NCBI RefSeq assembly: GCF_021462505.1
Contig: NZ_JAKEDV010000005.1
Span: forward strand, 62,001-126,000
DNA: 64,000 bases
Direction of reading: 5' to 3'
Source of the DNA: Thermus brockianus
GTDB taxonomy: Bacteria; Deinococcota; Deinococci; Deinococcales; Thermaceae
Part shown: positions 10,059-18,854 of the stretch, one piece after another
Numbering within the stretch: position 1 is the stretch's first letter
Layout of the letters: the number at the start of each line of letters is the position of its first letter
Notes under the pieces: generated by a model
What the model saw: only the letters and a program-made list of their open reading frames with translations
What the model was told of the DNA's origin: nothing
The model's database searches: none
Program-made: the position numbers and the translations under genes

Positions 10059-11633
10059 ATGGATCTTGTCCAACTCCTCACCCTGTATTACGAGGAAACC
10101 CCCGACCCGCAAGACCCCCTAAAGCGGGTGGCCTTCGGCACCAGCGGCCACCGGGGGAGTAGCCTCAAGGGCACCTTCACCGAGGCCCACGTCCTGGCCA
10201 TCGCCCAGGCCATCGCCGACCTCAGGGCCTCCTTTGGGGCCACGGGGCCCCTTTTCCTGGCCAAGGACACCCACGCCCTTTCCACCCCCGCCTGGGCCAC
10301 GGCCCTGGAGGTCTTCGCCGCCAACGGGGTGGAGGTGTTCGTGGAGGTGGGGGAGGGGTATACCCCCACGCCCCTCGTTTCCTTAGCCATCCTGGAGCAC
10401 AACGCCCGCCACGAGGCCAAGGCGGACGGGGTCCTCCTCACCCCAAGCCACAACCCCCCCGAGGACGGGGGCTTCAAGTACAACCCCCCCACGGGCGGCC
10501 CCGCCGACACCCGCATCACCAAGGCCATTGAGGCCCGGGCCAACGCCCTTTTGGCGGAGGGGCTTAAAGGGGTGAAGCGGATCCCCCTCAAAGCGGCCAA
10601 GGAAAGGGCCAAGCCCTTTGACTTCGCCGGCCTCTACGTGGAGAAGGTGAAGGAGGCGGTGGACCTCGAGGCCATCCGGGAAAGCGGCCTAAGGATCGGG
10701 GTGGACCCCCTGGGCGGGGCAAGCCTCAAGGTATGGGAACGCCTGGCGGAGGCCTACCGCCTGAACCTAGAGGTGGTGAACCCCACCCTGGACCCCACCT
10801 TCCGCTTCATGCCGCCCGACCACGACGGCAAGATCCGCATGGACTGCTCCAGCCCTTACGCCATGGCGGGGCTTTTGGCGCTGAAGGAGCGGTTTGACCT
10901 GGCCATCGGCAACGACCCTGACGCCGACCGCCACGGCATCGTCACGCCCCGGGGCCTCATGAACCCCAACCACTACCTGGCGGCCGCCGTCCACCACCTC
11001 TACACCACCCGCACTTGGCCAGGGGCCAAGGTGGGCAAGACCGCCGTGACCAGCGCCCTTCTGGACCGGGTGGCCCAAGCCTTGGGCCGCGAGGTCTACG
11101 AAACGCCCGTGGGCTTTAAGTACTTCGTGGAAGGGCTTCTTTCTGGGTGGCTCGGCTTTGGCGGGGAGGAAAGCGCCGGGGCGAGCTTCCTGCGCTTTGA
11201 CGGGAGGCCCTTCTCCACGGACAAGGACGGGATCCTCCTCGGGCTTCTTGCCGCCGAGCTCCAGGCCAAACGGGGCGAGGCCCCAGACCGCCTTTACGAG
11301 GCCCTCGCCGAGGCCTTGGGCCGGCCCCATTACGCCCGCAAGGACTTCCCCATCGCCCCGGAGGCCAAGGCCCGTCTGGCCCAGCTTTCCCCGGAGGAGA
11401 TCCAGGACAAAGAGCTCGCCGGGGAGCCCATCCTCCAGGTGCTCACCCGCGCCCCCGGAAACGGGGAGCCCCTGGGGGGCCTAAAGGTGGTCACCCAAAG
11501 CGCCTGGTTCGCCGTAAGGCCGAGCGGCACCGAGGACGTGGCCAAGGTCTACGCCGAAAGCTTCCAGGGAGAAGCCCACCTGGAAGCGGTGCTCCAAGCC
11601 GCCTTGGAACTCCTAGAGCGGGCCTTGGCCTAG
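10059..11633 (+). CDS. pgm: Phosphoglucomutase (alpha-D-glucose phosphate-specific type)
   Basis: Interconverts glucose 1-phosphate and glucose 6-phosphate; 524 residues, close to the size of the E. coli Pgm family. The substrate loop [10 protein letters not shown] is at 26-35, and the phosphoserine loop [11 protein letters not shown] has the catalytic Ser at 130. The metal-binding loop is NDPDADRHG at about 286-294. Near the C-terminus the phosphate-binding loop reads RPSGTED. It links maltose/maltodextrin or trehalose breakdown products to glycolysis, which fits the sugar importer convergent to it. Its stop and that of the importer permease share the CTAG tetramer at 11630-11633. Confidence 0.95.
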   Translation: MDLVQLLTLYYEETPDPQDPLKRVAFGTSGHRGSSLKGTFTEAHVLAIAQAIADLRASFGATGPLFLAKDTHALSTPAWATALEVFAANGVEVFVEVGEGYTPTPLVSLAILEHNARHEAKADGVLLTPSHNPPEDGGFKYNPPTGGPADTRITKAIEARANALLAEGLKGVKRIPLKAAKERAKPFDFAGLYVEKVKEAVDLEAIRESGLRIGVDPLGGASLKVWERLAEAYRLNLEVVNPTLDPTFRFMPPDHDGKIRMDCSSPYAMAGLLALKERFDLAIGNDPDADRHGIVTPRGLMNPNHYLAAAVHHLYTTRTWPGAKVGKTAVTSALLDRVAQALGREVYETPVGFKYFVEGLLSGWLGFGGEESAGASFLRFDGRPFSTDKDGILLGLLAAELQAKRGEAPDRLYEALAEALGRPHYARKDFPIAPEAKARLAQLSPEEIQDKELAGEPILQVLTRAPGNGEPLGGLKVVTQSAWFAVRPSGTEDVAKVYAESFQGEAHLEAVLQAALELLERALA

Positions 11634-12472
11634 CCCTTCACCGCTCCCGCCGTGAGCCCCGCCACGATGCGCCCTTGGAAGATGAGGACCAGGACCACCA
11701 GGGGCACCGTGACCACCACACTGGCCGCCATGATGGAGCCCCAGGGGATTTCAAAGGGCGTGGCCCCGCCGAAGCTGGCGATGGCAGGGGGCACGGTCTT
11801 CACCGCATCCCCCACGGTGAAGGTGAGGGCGAAGAGGTACTCGTTCCAGGCGGCGATGAAGGCCAACAATCCCGTGGTCACCAGTCCGGGCCCGGTGAGG
11901 GGGAGCATCACCCGAAGGAGGGTCTGCAAGGGGGTAGCCCCGTCCACGTAGGCCGCCTCCTCCAGCTCCCTGGGAAGCCCCCGGAAGTAGCCTACCAGCA
12001 CCCACACCGTGAAGGGCAGGGTGAAGAGGAGGTAGGTGAGGATGAGGCCCAGGTGGGTGTTGAAAAGCCCGGTTTGCCTTAGGAGCATGAAAAGCCCCCC
12101 CAGGACCGAGATCTGGGGAAACATGGTCATGGCGAGGACGATGTAAAGCACGGCGTTTTTGGGGGGGAAAGGGAGCCGGCCCAAGGCGTAGGCGGCCAGC
12201 ACCCCAAGCACCAAGGAGAGCAGGGTAGCCCCTCCGGCCACGATGAGGGAGTTTAGGAGGTTGCGGCCAAAGTTGGCCTGGAGGAAGACGTTTTTGTAGT
12301 GCTCCAGGGTGAAGGGAAGGGGCAAGAAGCTCGGATCGGGTGAAAAGAGGGCATCCGAGGGCTTGAAGCTGGAAATCACCGCCCAGTAGAAGGGGAAGAC
12401 GCTGTAGACCACGATGAAGACCACCAGGAGGTAGAAAAGCCCCCGGTTCGCCACGCGCCAAAGGGCTTTCAT
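11630..12472 (-). CDS. Sugar ABC transporter permease (MalG type)
   Basis: 280 residues, six membrane helices, inner membrane. The EAA loop that docks the ATPase is [26 protein letters not shown] at about 177-202. It forms the importer channel with the MalF-like subunit encoded just upstream, whose gene it overlaps by 4 bp. With the binding-protein gene it forms a binding protein-MalF-MalG operon. By gene order and family it probably imports alpha-glucosides such as trehalose or maltose, similar to the known Thermus trehalose/maltose/sucrose/palatinose system. The substrate is inferred, not shown. Confidence 0.9.
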   Translation of the reverse strand: MKALWRVANRGLFYLLVVFIVVYSVFPFYWAVISSFKPSDALFSPDPSFLPLPFTLEHYKNVFLQANFGRNLLNSLIVAGGATLLSLVLGVLAAYALGRLPFPPKNAVLYIVLAMTMFPQISVLGGLFMLLRQTGLFNTHLGLILTYLLFTLPFTVWVLVGYFRGLPRELEEAAYVDGATPLQTLLRVMLPLTGPGLVTTGLLAFIAAWNEYLFALTFTVGDAVKTVPPAIASFGGATPFEIPWGSIMAASVVVTVPLVVLVLIFQGRIVAGLTAGAVKG

Positions 12473-13344
12473 TTGAGGGCCTCCCTTCCTAAGGTGCGCA
12501 TGTAGAGGAGGACGAAGGCGAAGATGAGCGCCAAAATGGCCACGCTGATGGCCGAGCCGTAGCCCAGGTCTTGGAAGTCAATGAGGGTCTGGCGGTTGTA
12601 GACGGCCAAGGAACGGGTGGCAGGGTTCGCCCCGCTCATGACGAAGATCACGTCAAAGACCCGGAGGGCATCCAGGGTGCGGAAGATGAGGGCCACCACC
12701 AGGGCGGGGGTGAGGAGGGGCAGGGTGATGGTCCAGAACTGCTGCCAACGGGTGGCCCCGTCAATGCTGGCCGCCTCGTAGAGCTCCTCGGGAATAAGCT
12801 GGAGCCCGGCCAGGAGGAGAAGGGCCATGAAGGGTGTGGTCTTCCACACGTCCACGGCGATGATGGAGGGGAGGATGAGCTCGGGACGGGCCAGAAAGGC
12901 CACCTTCTGCGAGAGGAGGCCGAGCTTGACCCCCAAGACGTTGATGACCCCGTAGACGTCGTGGAGCATCCACTGCCACATCTTGGCGGAAACCACCGTG
13001 GGGATGGCCCAGGGGATGAGGATGGCGGCGCGCACCAGGCCCCGGCCCCTAAAGTTGGAGTGGATGACCAAGGCGATGGCCAATCCCAGGATGGTTTCCA
13101 GGCTCACGGATATTAGGGTGAACTTCAGCGTGTTCCAAAGGGCCTGGCGGAAATCCGGGTCCTGGAGGAGGAAAACGTAGTTTTCCAAGCCCACGAACTC
13201 CGGGGGCTCCACGAAGGCGATGTCGGCCTTGAAAAAGGACCAGTAGAAGACCTGGGCCAGGGGATAGCCCGCCACCAGGACCACTACCAAAAGGGTGGGG
13301 AGGACCAGGAGCCAGGCCAGGCGGACCTGCCTTTGGGTAAGCAT
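12469..13344 (-). CDS. Sugar ABC transporter permease (MalF type)
   Basis: 291 residues with six membrane helices, starting LTQRQVRLAWLLVLPTLLVV. The EAA loop is YEAASIDGATRWQQFWTITLPLLTPAL at about 188-214. It lacks the extra helices and the large extracytoplasmic loop of E. coli MalF, as usual for the compact CUT1 permeases of trehalose/maltose systems. It lies 50 bp downstream of the binding-protein gene and overlaps the next permease by 4 bp. A TACCCT sequence 6 nt before the ATG could be an internal leaderless promoter. Confidence 0.9.
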   Translation of the reverse strand: MLTQRQVRLAWLLVLPTLLVVVLVAGYPLAQVFYWSFFKADIAFVEPPEFVGLENYVFLLQDPDFRQALWNTLKFTLISVSLETILGLAIALVIHSNFRGRGLVRAAILIPWAIPTVVSAKMWQWMLHDVYGVINVLGVKLGLLSQKVAFLARPELILPSIIAVDVWKTTPFMALLLLAGLQLIPEELYEAASIDGATRWQQFWTITLPLLTPALVVALIFRTLDALRVFDVIFVMSGANPATRSLAVYNRQTLIDFQDLGYGSAISVAILALIFAFVLLYMRTLGREALK

Positions 13345-13394
13345 GGCTTTAGGGTAAACCCGGGGGGCTTACCGCCCCCCGGGAAAGGGGCTTC

Positions 13395-14684
13395 CTACCG
13401 CAGGATGCGGCGCAGGCGGGCCTCGAGGTCCCGCACCGCCGCCTCGCCCGTCTTACGGCCGGTGAGGGCGCTGTGCACCTCGGTCCAGATGGCCTCGGAA
13501 ACCTGGTTGTACTTGGCCCCGGCCACGTCGGAGGGACGGGAGACGGCGTTTTGGAAGACGGGCAGGAGGTTCCGGAACCACGGGTTCTTGGCCAAAACGT
13601 CCTTATCCGTGTAGAGGGCGGGCCGGGTGGGCAGGCGGGAAAGGCGCACGGCGTTGTCCTTCTGCACCTCGTAGGAGGCCAGGTACTTGACCAGGTCAGC
13701 GGCCTCCTTGGGGTAGCGGCTGTAGGCGGAAACCATGAGCTGCCATCCGCCCAGGGTGGCGGCGTTGGGGGCGTCGGCGGCGCCCTTGGGCAACACGGTC
13801 ACGGCGAACTTGCCCCGGATGGGGCTCCCTTCCGCCTGGCCCAGGGCGTAGGCGTAGGGCCAGTTGCGCATGAAGAGGGCGTTGCCCTGCTGCCAGACGT
13901 TCCTGGCCTCCTCCTCGGCGTAGGAGGTGACGCCCTGGGGGGCGATGGTGCCCACGTAACGGCGGACCGTGTTCAGGGCCAAAGCGGCCCGGCCGTTATT
14001 TACGCTGATGGTGCCATCGGGCTCTACGATGCGCCCGCCCTTGTGGGAGTAGATCCATTCCAGGGCGTCGCAGGTGAGGCCCTCGTAGGGCTTGCCCTGG
14101 AAGACGAAGCCCCAGAAGTCCCGGTTGCCCGCCCTGCGCTCGCCTTCCATGACCTTCTGGGCCATCTGCTCCAGCTCGGCCCAGGTACGGGGCGGGTTCT
14201 GGAAGCCGTACTTCTGGAGGAGGTCGGTGCGGTAGTAAAGGATGCCGGCGTCGGTGAAGAAGGGGATGGAGGTGAGCTTGCCCCGGATGGTGTTGTTCTG
14301 GACGATGCGGGGGAAGAACTCCTTAAGCTCGGCTTCGCTAAAGTACTGCTTCAGGTCCAGGGCGTGGGGGGCCACGATGCCCGGCCAGATGACGTCAATC
14401 ATGTAGACGTCCACATCGGGGCTTTTGGCCGCCCAGTACTGCTGGTAGAGGGCCAGGCGGTCGTTGGTGTCCGCGGGGGAGTCAATGTACTCCACCCGGG
14501 TGCCCGTCTTCTTCCCCCAGGCCTCCACCATCTCCTTCATCCAGCGGCCGCCCTCCCCCACGGCGGTGGAATCGCCCGCCACCCGGATGATGGGCCCCGC
14601 TTGGGCCCGCACCACGGACGGGCCCAACACCAAGCTCACCGCTAAACCCACGCCCGCCTTCTGGAGAAACTCCCTGCGCCTCAT
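13395..14684 (-). CDS. Extracellular sugar-binding protein (trehalose/maltose-type)
   Basis: 429 residues. It starts [21 protein letters not shown], a twin-arginine-like leader with cleavage probably after AQA (about residue 29); no lipobox cysteine is visible. The rest is a CUT1 family-1 solute-binding protein with the typical segment [16 protein letters not shown] and the C-terminal KPT-like region [12 protein letters not shown]. Family resemblance is to the trehalose/maltose-binding proteins of Thermus and Thermococcus. It is the first gene of the importer operon, with a near-consensus promoter, a strong AGGAGG site (14691-14696) and an inverted repeat between promoter and start. Sugar induction through a repressor is likely. 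Confidence 0.9.
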   Translation of the reverse strand: MRRREFLQKAGVGLAVSLVLGPSVVRAQAGPIIRVAGDSTAVGEGGRWMKEMVEAWGKKTGTRVEYIDSPADTNDRLALYQQYWAAKSPDVDVYMIDVIWPGIVAPHALDLKQYFSEAELKEFFPRIVQNNTIRGKLTSIPFFTDAGILYYRTDLLQKYGFQNPPRTWAELEQMAQKVMEGERRAGNRDFWGFVFQGKPYEGLTCDALEWIYSHKGGRIVEPDGTISVNNGRAALALNTVRRYVGTIAPQGVTSYAEEEARNVWQQGNALFMRNWPYAYALGQAEGSPIRGKFAVTVLPKGAADAPNAATLGGWQLMVSAYSRYPKEAADLVKYLASYEVQKDNAVRLSRLPTRPALYTDKDVLAKNPWFRNLLPVFQNAVSRPSDVAGAKYNQVSEAIWTEVHSALTGRKTGEAAVRDLEARLRRILR

Positions 14685-14697
14685 ATGGAACCTCCTA

Positions 14698-14711
14698 TGG
14701 AAGCTTTTCCA
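14698..14711. promoter_or_regulatory. Putative repressor operator of sugar importer 1
   Basis: On the minus strand the sequence is TGGAAAAGCTTCCA: arms TGGAA and TTCCA, 4-bp centre. It lies just downstream of the -10 box and upstream of the Shine-Dalgarno, a position from which a bound LacI-family-type repressor would block transcription. No regulator gene is adjacent. Confidence 0.45.
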
Positions 14712-14716
14712 AGCAG

Positions 14717-14745
14717 ATTTTACCCCTTGGTTCCTGGGCCGTCAA
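14717..14745 (-). promoter_or_regulatory. Promoter of sugar importer 1 operon
   Basis: Minus-strand TTGACG (14740-14745), a 17-bp spacer, TAAAAT (14717-14722). This is the best sigma-70-like promoter on the minus strand of the window. Transcription would start near 14710, inside the putative operator. Confidence 0.75.
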
Positions 14746-15080
14746 CCATCCCTGCCGTCCTTCCCCCTTGGTTTCATGGAGATGCAGGCAGCGTCGCCAG
14801 ACACGCAGACCCCATCAAGCGCCAATACCGATTTTGGTTGCGCCCCCCCTAGCGCTTGCCCAAGAAGTTCCCGTGCGATCTGGACCTGGCCAATCCCCAA
14901 AGCCCCACTTTGGGGGTTCCAGAGGGTACGGCTTGGCAGTGACCCGGTACCTGGCTTGTTGCGGGGGACTGAGGCTAGGGCTGAAGCTCGAGGCCCCCAT
15001 GGCCTAGGCTAGGCGGACCACTCTCCCGGGGTCTTTAGGCGGGTTTACCCCTAGCCCTCCGAAGGGCACGTGGCTTCGGC
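14746..15080. other. Non-coding stretch of about 335 bp with one strong hairpin
   Basis: No frame here has gene-like content or a ribosome site. Base composition is more AT-rich than the neighbouring genes at its left end. The only clear structure is an 11-bp stem, AATCCCCAAAG (14892-14902) with CTTTGGGGGTT (14908-14918), 5-nt loop, one G-T pair. It has no T tract on either side, so it is not an ordinary terminator. It may be a decayed sequence or an unannotated RNA. Confidence 0.5.
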
Positions 15081-15098
15081 TCCCTCGGGCCCGAGGGA
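15081..15098. promoter_or_regulatory. 18-bp perfect palindrome upstream of rpsA promoter
   Basis: TCCCTCGGG followed by its exact complement CCCGAGGGA, no spacer. The right end lies 25 bp before the rpsA -35 box. It could be an activator or repressor site; no T tract follows, so it is not a standard terminator. Confidence 0.4.
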
Positions 15099-15123
15099 AT
15101 ACGCAGGGTCAGCACCAGGCCCC

Positions 15124-15152
15124 TTGGCAAGGGGATGGGGGCGTGGTATAAA
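15124..15152 (+). promoter_or_regulatory. rpsA promoter
   Basis: TTGGCA (15124-15129), a 17-bp spacer, TATAAA (15147-15152). Predicted transcription start is near 15159, giving a leader of about 125 nt before the rpsA ATG. Confidence 0.8.
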
Positions 15153-15158
15153 GGAAGG

Positions 15159-15283
15159 GTATGCCCTTCGGGGCCGGTTCACACGGAAGCGGGGAGTGAG
15201 GGTTCTCCCCCCTCTTTTCGTGTGGGCGAGCGCCAAAGGCGCCCGCCTTCCTCAGGAAGGCGCGTAAGGAGGATAGAGGCGGC
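15159..15283 (+). promoter_or_regulatory. Structured 5' leader of rpsA
   Basis: Three stem-loops can form. A: CACACG (15180-15185) with CGTGTG (15219-15224), enclosing GGGGAG (15191-15196) with CTCCCC (15205-15210). B: GCGCC (15230-15234) with GGCGC (15238-15242), loop AAA, extended by GGCG (15225-15228) with CGCC (15244-15247). C: CGCCTTCC (15244-15251) with GGAAGGCG (15255-15262), loop TCA. The outer part of B and all of C compete for 15244-15247. C ends 3 nt before the Shine-Dalgarno AAGGAGG (15266-15272). The layout suggests autoregulation by S1, as known for the E. coli rpsA leader, which also folds into hairpins. Confidence 0.55.
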
Positions 15284-16882
15284 ATGGAAGAAAAGGCGAC
15301 CCAGACCCCAGAAAAGACCTTCAGCATGGAAGAGGCCCTGCAGGAAGCCGAGGCCCGCTTGGAGAAGCGCGTGCGCCCCGGCCAGGTCCTGACGGGCAAA
15401 GTGGTCTTGGTGGGTTCCGAAGGCGTGGCGGTGGATATCGGCGCTAAGACGGAAGGCATCATCCCCTTCAACGAGCTCACGGAAAAGCCCCTCTCGGAAG
15501 AGGAGCTTAAGAACCTCCTCAAGCCGGGAGATCTGGTGCGGGTACAGGTGCTCAAGGTAGACCCGGAAACGGGCCAGATCCTCCTTTCCCGCAAGAAGGT
15601 GGAGGCCCAGGAGCACTGGGACCGCATCCGGGAGCTCTACGAGAAGGGCGAGCCGGTGACCGTCACGGTCAAGGAGAAGGTCAAGGGGGGCGTGGTCGCC
15701 GAGCTAGACGGCGTCCAGGCCTTTATCCCCGCCTCGCAGCTAGACCTCAGGCGCATCCCCAACTTGGACGCCTACGTGGGCCAGCAGATCCTGGCCAAGA
15801 TCATTGAGTTGAACCGCAAGAAGGGAAGGGTCCTTCTCTCCCGCCGGGCGGTCTTGGAGGAGGAGCAGAAGAAGGCCAAGGAAGCCTTCTTCCAGAGCCT
15901 CCAGCCTGGTCAGGTGGTGGAGGGTACCGTGGTGGAGGTCACCGACTTCGGGGCCTTCGTCAACCTGGGCCCGGTGGACGGGCTTGTCCACCGTTCGGAG
16001 ATCACCTGGGGCCGCTTCGGCCATCCCCGGGAGGTCCTGCACAAGGGGCAGAAGGTGCGGGCCCAGGTGGTGTCCGTGGACCCCGCTAAGGAGCGGGTCA
16101 ACCTCTCCATCAAGGCCCTTATCCCCGATCCCTGGACCACGGTGGCGGAGAAGTACCCCGTGGGGAGCCGGGTGCGGGGGAGGGTAGTGAGCCTTACCGA
16201 GTTTGGCGCCTTCGTGGAGGTGGAGCCGGGCCTCGAGGGCCTGATCCACATCTCCGAGCTCTCCTGGACCAAGCGGCCCAAGCACCCTTCCGAGGTGGTG
16301 AAGGAGGGCGAGGAGGTAGAGGTAGTGGTCCTCCGCCTAAACCCTGAGGAGCGCCGTCTCTCCTTGGGCCTCAAGCAGACCCAACCCGACCCCTGGCAGC
16401 TCTTGGTGGAGAAGTACCCCCCGGGCACCGTGGTGAAGGGCAAGGTCACGGGGGTTACGGACTTCGGCGTCTTTGTGGAGCTGGAGCCGGGCATGGAGGG
16501 CCTGGTCCACATCTCCGAGCTGGACCACACCCGGGTGGAAAACCCCGCCGCCCTCTTTAAGAAGGGGGACGAGATGGAGGTGGTGGTCCTCAACATTGAC
16601 CCCGTGGAGCAGCGCATCTCCCTTTCCCGCAAGCGGCTCCTGCCTCCCCCGCCCCCCAAGGCGGAGGAGGAGCGCCCGCGTCGGGCCAAGGGCAAGGAGG
16701 TTCGGGGGAAGCGCAAACCCTCTGGGGGCCGCCGGGAGGAGCGGCGGGAGTACGAGTACGGGGCGGTGGCGGAGTACAACCTTTACGATGCCTCCGCCGT
16801 GCCCACCGCCAGCACCAGCGTGAAGTTGGGCGACCTCTACGGGGACCTCCTGGCGAGCCTGGGTTTGGAAGAGGAGAAGTAA
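15284..16882 (+). CDS. rpsA: 30S ribosomal protein S1
   Basis: 532 residues, five S1 RNA-binding repeats of about 70 residues: roughly 37-105, 121-190, 206-275, 291-362 and 378-450. Repeats 3-5 carry the classical GxFVxL/VEPGLEGLVHISEL pattern. A basic Arg/Lys-rich tail follows, then a C-terminal segment ending SLGLEEEK. It helps the 30S subunit bind structured mRNA leaders. It has one domain fewer than the six of E. coli S1. The ATG is preceded by AAGGAGG at 15266-15272. It stands alone with its own promoter and terminator. Confidence 0.96.
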   Translation: MEEKATQTPEKTFSMEEALQEAEARLEKRVRPGQVLTGKVVLVGSEGVAVDIGAKTEGIIPFNELTEKPLSEEELKNLLKPGDLVRVQVLKVDPETGQILLSRKKVEAQEHWDRIRELYEKGEPVTVTVKEKVKGGVVAELDGVQAFIPASQLDLRRIPNLDAYVGQQILAKIIELNRKKGRVLLSRRAVLEEEQKKAKEAFFQSLQPGQVVEGTVVEVTDFGAFVNLGPVDGLVHRSEITWGRFGHPREVLHKGQKVRAQVVSVDPAKERVNLSIKALIPDPWTTVAEKYPVGSRVRGRVVSLTEFGAFVEVEPGLEGLIHISELSWTKRPKHPSEVVKEGEEVEVVVLRLNPEERRLSLGLKQTQPDPWQLLVEKYPPGTVVKGKVTGVTDFGVFVELEPGMEGLVHISELDHTRVENPAALFKKGDEMEVVVLNIDPVEQRISLSRKRLLPPPPPKAEEERPRRAKGKEVRGKRKPSGGRREERREYEYGAVAEYNLYDASAVPTASTSVKLGDLYGDLLASLGLEEEK

Positions 16883-16890
16883 AACTTTTA

Positions 16891-16941
16891 GGGCCCCGGT
16901 TAAGGGGCCCTTAGGGCCCCCCGCTCAGGCGGGGGGCCTAA
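16891..16941. terminator. Double hairpin terminator between rpsA and fbcB
   Basis: First stem GGGCCCC (16891-16897) with GGGGCCC (16904-16910). Second stem TTAGG plus CCCCCCGC (16911-16924) with GCGGGGGG plus CCTAA (16929-16941), loop TCAG, one bulged G. The second is nearly symmetric and sits between convergent genes, so it probably stops transcription from both sides. Confidence 0.75.
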
Positions 16942-16944
16942 GGT

Positions 16945-18207
16945 TTAAAGGGCCTTTTCCGCTTCCCGCTTCCCGTAGAAGATGCGCATCAGGGTGTAGG
17001 AGAGGAAGAAGGTGAGCAAGGGGCCCCCAAGGACCAGGGTCCAAAGGACGGCGTTATTGCCCAAGAGGTAGCCCTTCTGCTGGAAGTCAATCTTGTAGCC
17101 CGCCAGGGTGCTCATGAGGAAGAAGACCAGGAGGGCCAGGATGGCGCTGGTGCGCACCGGGTGCTCGGAGGGGAGCTCCAGGTAGCGCATTTTGTCCTTG
17201 CGGGTGTCCACGAAGGGCAGAAGGAGGCCGATGAGGGCCAGGATGCCCGGCACCACCGCCCCACCGATGAACTCGGGCCCGATGGTGGCCCCAAAGAGTT
17301 TGAACTCCCAGCTGGAGGGGATGATTTGCAGGATGCCGTAGATCCAGAGGAAGTACCAGTCGGGCTTCACCGCCGGCGTGTTGGGGGTGGGCGGCCCGAA
17401 GGCCTCTACGGGGTGGGCGAGGAAAGCCCCGGCGATGATGGCCATGATGCCCACGTAAAGGGCGAAGAGGATGGTCATCATGACCATTTGCTGGGGGTAC
17501 ATGGGCACGCCCAGGATCTTCCCCGGGGCCACCTTCTCGGCGTAGCGGGGTTGGGTGTGCTTCTGCTTCACCATGATGGCCAGGTGGGCCCCGATGAGGG
17601 CCATGAGCAGAAGGGGAAGCCAGAGGACGTGGAGGCTAAAAAGCCGGGGGATAGAGTGGGGGGAGCCTGGGAACTCCCCACCGAACATCACCTGGGCCAG
17701 GGTACTCCCAATCCAGGGGATGGAGTTGGCGATGCCGTAGCCGATGCGGGTGGCGGTCACGGCGTAGTTATCGTAGGGAAGGGCGTAACCCGTGAAGGCG
17801 GTGACCACCGCAAGCCCCAAAAGGGCAAGCCCCACCAGGTAGTTGAGCTCCCTGGGCTTCTTGTAGGCCCCCGTGAGGAGGATGCGGAGCATGTGCAAGA
17901 AGGCGGCGGCGATCATCACGTGGGCCGACCAGTGGTGGAGGCTCCGGATCACGGCGCCGAAGGGGAGGCTGTCAATGTATAGGACGCTGGCGTAGGCGGC
18001 AGGCACCGTGCGCCCGTCGGGGAGCTTCACCTCGCGGATGGAGGGTTCAAAGTTCAGGGTGAGGAAGACCCCGGTGAGCACCAGGACCACGAAGGCAAAG
18101 AGGGTGATCTCCCCCAGGAAGAAGGAATGGTGCACCGGAAAAGCCTTCCGCAAAACCTTCTGGTAAAGCCCTGTGAGGTCTAGGCGTTCGTCCAACCACT
18201 TGTACAT
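16945..18207 (-). CDS. fbcB: Cytochrome b subunit of the bc complex
   Basis: 420 residues, about 8-10 membrane helices. Heme-ligand His pairs are at 91/105 (spacing 14) and 193/208 (spacing 15); the 15 spacing in the second pair is the cytochrome b6 type. The quinol-site motif is PDWY (KPDWYFLWIYGIL) rather than the mitochondrial PEWY. Unlike split b6/subunit IV, both halves are in one chain. It oxidises menaquinol with the Rieske protein and passes electrons across the membrane. Last gene of fbcC-D-F-B, 9 bp after fbcF, with an SD-like GGAGGG before the ATG. Confidence 0.95.
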   Translation of the reverse strand: MYKWLDERLDLTGLYQKVLRKAFPVHHSFFLGEITLFAFVVLVLTGVFLTLNFEPSIREVKLPDGRTVPAAYASVLYIDSLPFGAVIRSLHHWSAHVMIAAAFLHMLRILLTGAYKKPRELNYLVGLALLGLAVVTAFTGYALPYDNYAVTATRIGYGIANSIPWIGSTLAQVMFGGEFPGSPHSIPRLFSLHVLWLPLLLMALIGAHLAIMVKQKHTQPRYAEKVAPGKILGVPMYPQQMVMMTILFALYVGIMAIIAGAFLAHPVEAFGPPTPNTPAVKPDWYFLWIYGILQIIPSSWEFKLFGATIGPEFIGGAVVPGILALIGLLLPFVDTRKDKMRYLELPSEHPVRTSAILALLVFFLMSTLAGYKIDFQQKGYLLGNNAVLWTLVLGGPLLTFFLSYTLMRIFYGKREAEKAL

Positions 18208-18216
18208 GCGTCCCTC

Positions 18217-18846
18217 CTAAACGTGGCGGCAGAAGCCTGCCTCGGCCTTGACCCCCACCTCGCCCAAGAACTCGCCGGCGGCCACCAAAACCCCGTCCTC
18301 CACCTTCAGGGGAAGCTGGGGCACGGGCCTAGGAGGCGGCCCGGCGAGGATCCTGGCCCCATGGGCGAAATCGTAAACCCCCCCGTGGCAGGGGCAGAGC
18401 CCCGCCTTTTTGTCCCCCACCCACTGGCTGATGATACAGCCCAGGTGGGTGCACACCGCCGAGTAGGCCACGATGCCCTCCACCCCGTGGCTCGCCACCT
18501 CGGGGGCAAGCTCCTCCGGAGCGTAGCGCACCACCAGCACCGTGTTCTTAGCCTCGCCGCTTTTCACCACCTTGGTCTTGAGGTCCATGGGGTAGGCGAG
18601 GACGAAGGGATCCCCCGGTTTAAGCTCCTCGGGGCGGATGGGCTTGGGCTCCCCACCCCCCTGGGCGTAGACCAGAATGTCCCCTGGCTTTAGGGGTTCC
18701 TTGTCCGGGGTGACCTCCTGCTTGGGCCGGAGGCTCGCCCCCACGTAGAAAGCGGAAACCAGGGAAAGCCCTATGCCGGTGCCGATGGCGGTCTTCAGGA
18801 AAAGCCGCCTTCTGGATGTGCGCAAGCGGATCTCGCGTTCGTCCAT
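18217..18846 (-). CDS. fbcF: Rieske iron-sulfur protein
   Basis: 209 residues. A twin-arginine-type N-terminus ([11 protein letters not shown] at 10-20) leads into one membrane helix, about 17-38, which probably remains as an anchor. The [2Fe-2S] cluster is held by Cys132 and His134 in CTHLGC and Cys151 and His154 in CPCHGG; Cys137 and Cys153 form the expected disulfide. The domain faces the periplasmic side and transfers an electron from menaquinol to the cytochrome c subunit. The gene lies 8 bp after fbcD and 9 bp before fbcB. Confidence 0.96.
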   Translation of the reverse strand: MDEREIRLRTSRRRLFLKTAIGTGIGLSLVSAFYVGASLRPKQEVTPDKEPLKPGDILVYAQGGGEPKPIRPEELKPGDPFVLAYPMDLKTKVVKSGEAKNTVLVVRYAPEELAPEVASHGVEGIVAYSAVCTHLGCIISQWVGDKKAGLCPCHGGVYDFAHGARILAGPPPRPVPQLPLKVEDGVLVAAGEFLGEVGVKAEAGFCRHV

Positions 18847-18854
18847 GCTTTACC

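Noticed and set aside
14746-15283. Insertion sequence remnant or CRISPR repeat
   Set aside because: No transposase-like frame, terminal inverted repeats, target duplications or regularly spaced repeats could be found.
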